From an uncultured Eubacteriales bacterium (lineage in GTDB: Bacteria; Bacillota; Clostridia; Lachnospirales; Lachnospiraceae): 5,442 bases of DNA. Below the pieces are notes generated by a model that worked only from the letters and a program-made list of their open reading frames with translations, did not search any database and was not told the origin of the DNA. The stretch is taken from the NCBI GenBank assembly GCA_900321915.1, contig ONXW01000148.1:1-5442 (forward strand). Reading direction: 5' to 3'. Positions 5,315 to 5,442 of this stretch are shown one piece after another. Positions within the stretch are counted from its first letter, which is position 1, and each line of letters starts with the position of its first letter. The position numbers were made by a program, and so were the translations under genes.

Positions 5315-5442
5315 ATGAAAGCGTCAGAAAGAAGCAGATTATTCCGGTGGATGGGAATTATTATACTGTGCTTAATGCTTTTCGGCTGTCTGTATGTCTT
5401 TACAAAAAAAGGCAATCAGGAGAACCAGGGGACCCGGGCGGA
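5315..5442 (+). CDS. N-terminus of a membrane-anchored or lipoprotein, cut by the window edge
   Basis: Only 42 codons are visible, so the function cannot be assigned. The N-terminus is basic (Lys2, Arg6, Arg8, Arg11), followed by a hydrophobic stretch from about residue 14 to 29 and then a polar KKGNQENQGT segment. That is a signal-anchor or signal-peptide layout, with the rest of the protein expected outside the membrane. Leu22-Phe-Gly-Cys25 is a loose lipobox: Phe at -2 is atypical, and the hydrophobic run continues past the Cys, so a transmembrane anchor is at least as likely. ATG 5315 was chosen because AGGGGA (5301-5306) lies 8 bases upstream. An in-frame ATG at 5297 would add six residues but has a poorer ribosome binding site. 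The gene has its own promoter at 5229-5257. Confidence 0.75.
   Translation, partial: MKASERSRLFRWMGIIILCLMLFGCLYVFTKKGNQENQGTRA

Overview
The window looks like part of a Bacillota (Gram-positive, probably Clostridia) chromosome of moderately high GC. The grounds are strong AGGAGG-type ribosome binding sites, consensus sigma-A promoters, short hairpin-plus-T terminators, a CIRCE/HrcA heat-shock operator, and a small CxCxxC protein of a kind I recall from Clostridia. The taxon is an inference. I see no mobile element, CRISPR array, complete tRNA or rRNA.

Layout. (1) 1-113: no gene; holds the terminator of the symporter gene. (2) 114-1658, minus strand: a 13-helix-type sodium:solute symporter family (SSF) transporter, substrate unknown. 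(3) 1659-1945: divergent control region. It contains a perfect-consensus promoter firing left into the symporter, with a leader of about 110 nt carrying two palindromes and a GC hairpin. An extended -10 promoter fires right, and a 7-bp inverted repeat lies between the two. (4) 1946-2287, plus: a 113-residue cysteine-bearing protein of unknown function, closed by a good intrinsic terminator. (5) 2370-2515: GC-rich inverted repeats, then the CIRCE operator overlapping the clpB promoter. (6) 2516-5107, plus: complete clpB disaggregase with all motor residues intact. (7) 5108-5314: a strong terminator whose hairpin has the geometry and invariant residues of a tRNA acceptor/T-arm minihelix, a short direct repeat, and a good promoter. 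(8) 5315 to the window end, plus: the first 42 codons of a membrane-anchored or lipoprotein gene.

Each gene has its own promoter, and the three complete genes each have their own terminator, so this looks like a row of single-gene units rather than an operon. The only clear regulatory logic is heat-shock (HrcA) control of clpB, which should work with DnaK/DnaJ/GrpE encoded elsewhere. The symporter's control region suggests repression of a very strong promoter, but the regulator cannot be named. I do not see a clear new multi-gene system. The items most worth a second look are the tRNA-minihelix-like terminator after clpB, the CIRCE base change that completes a -35 box, and the operator-like repeats in the divergent region.
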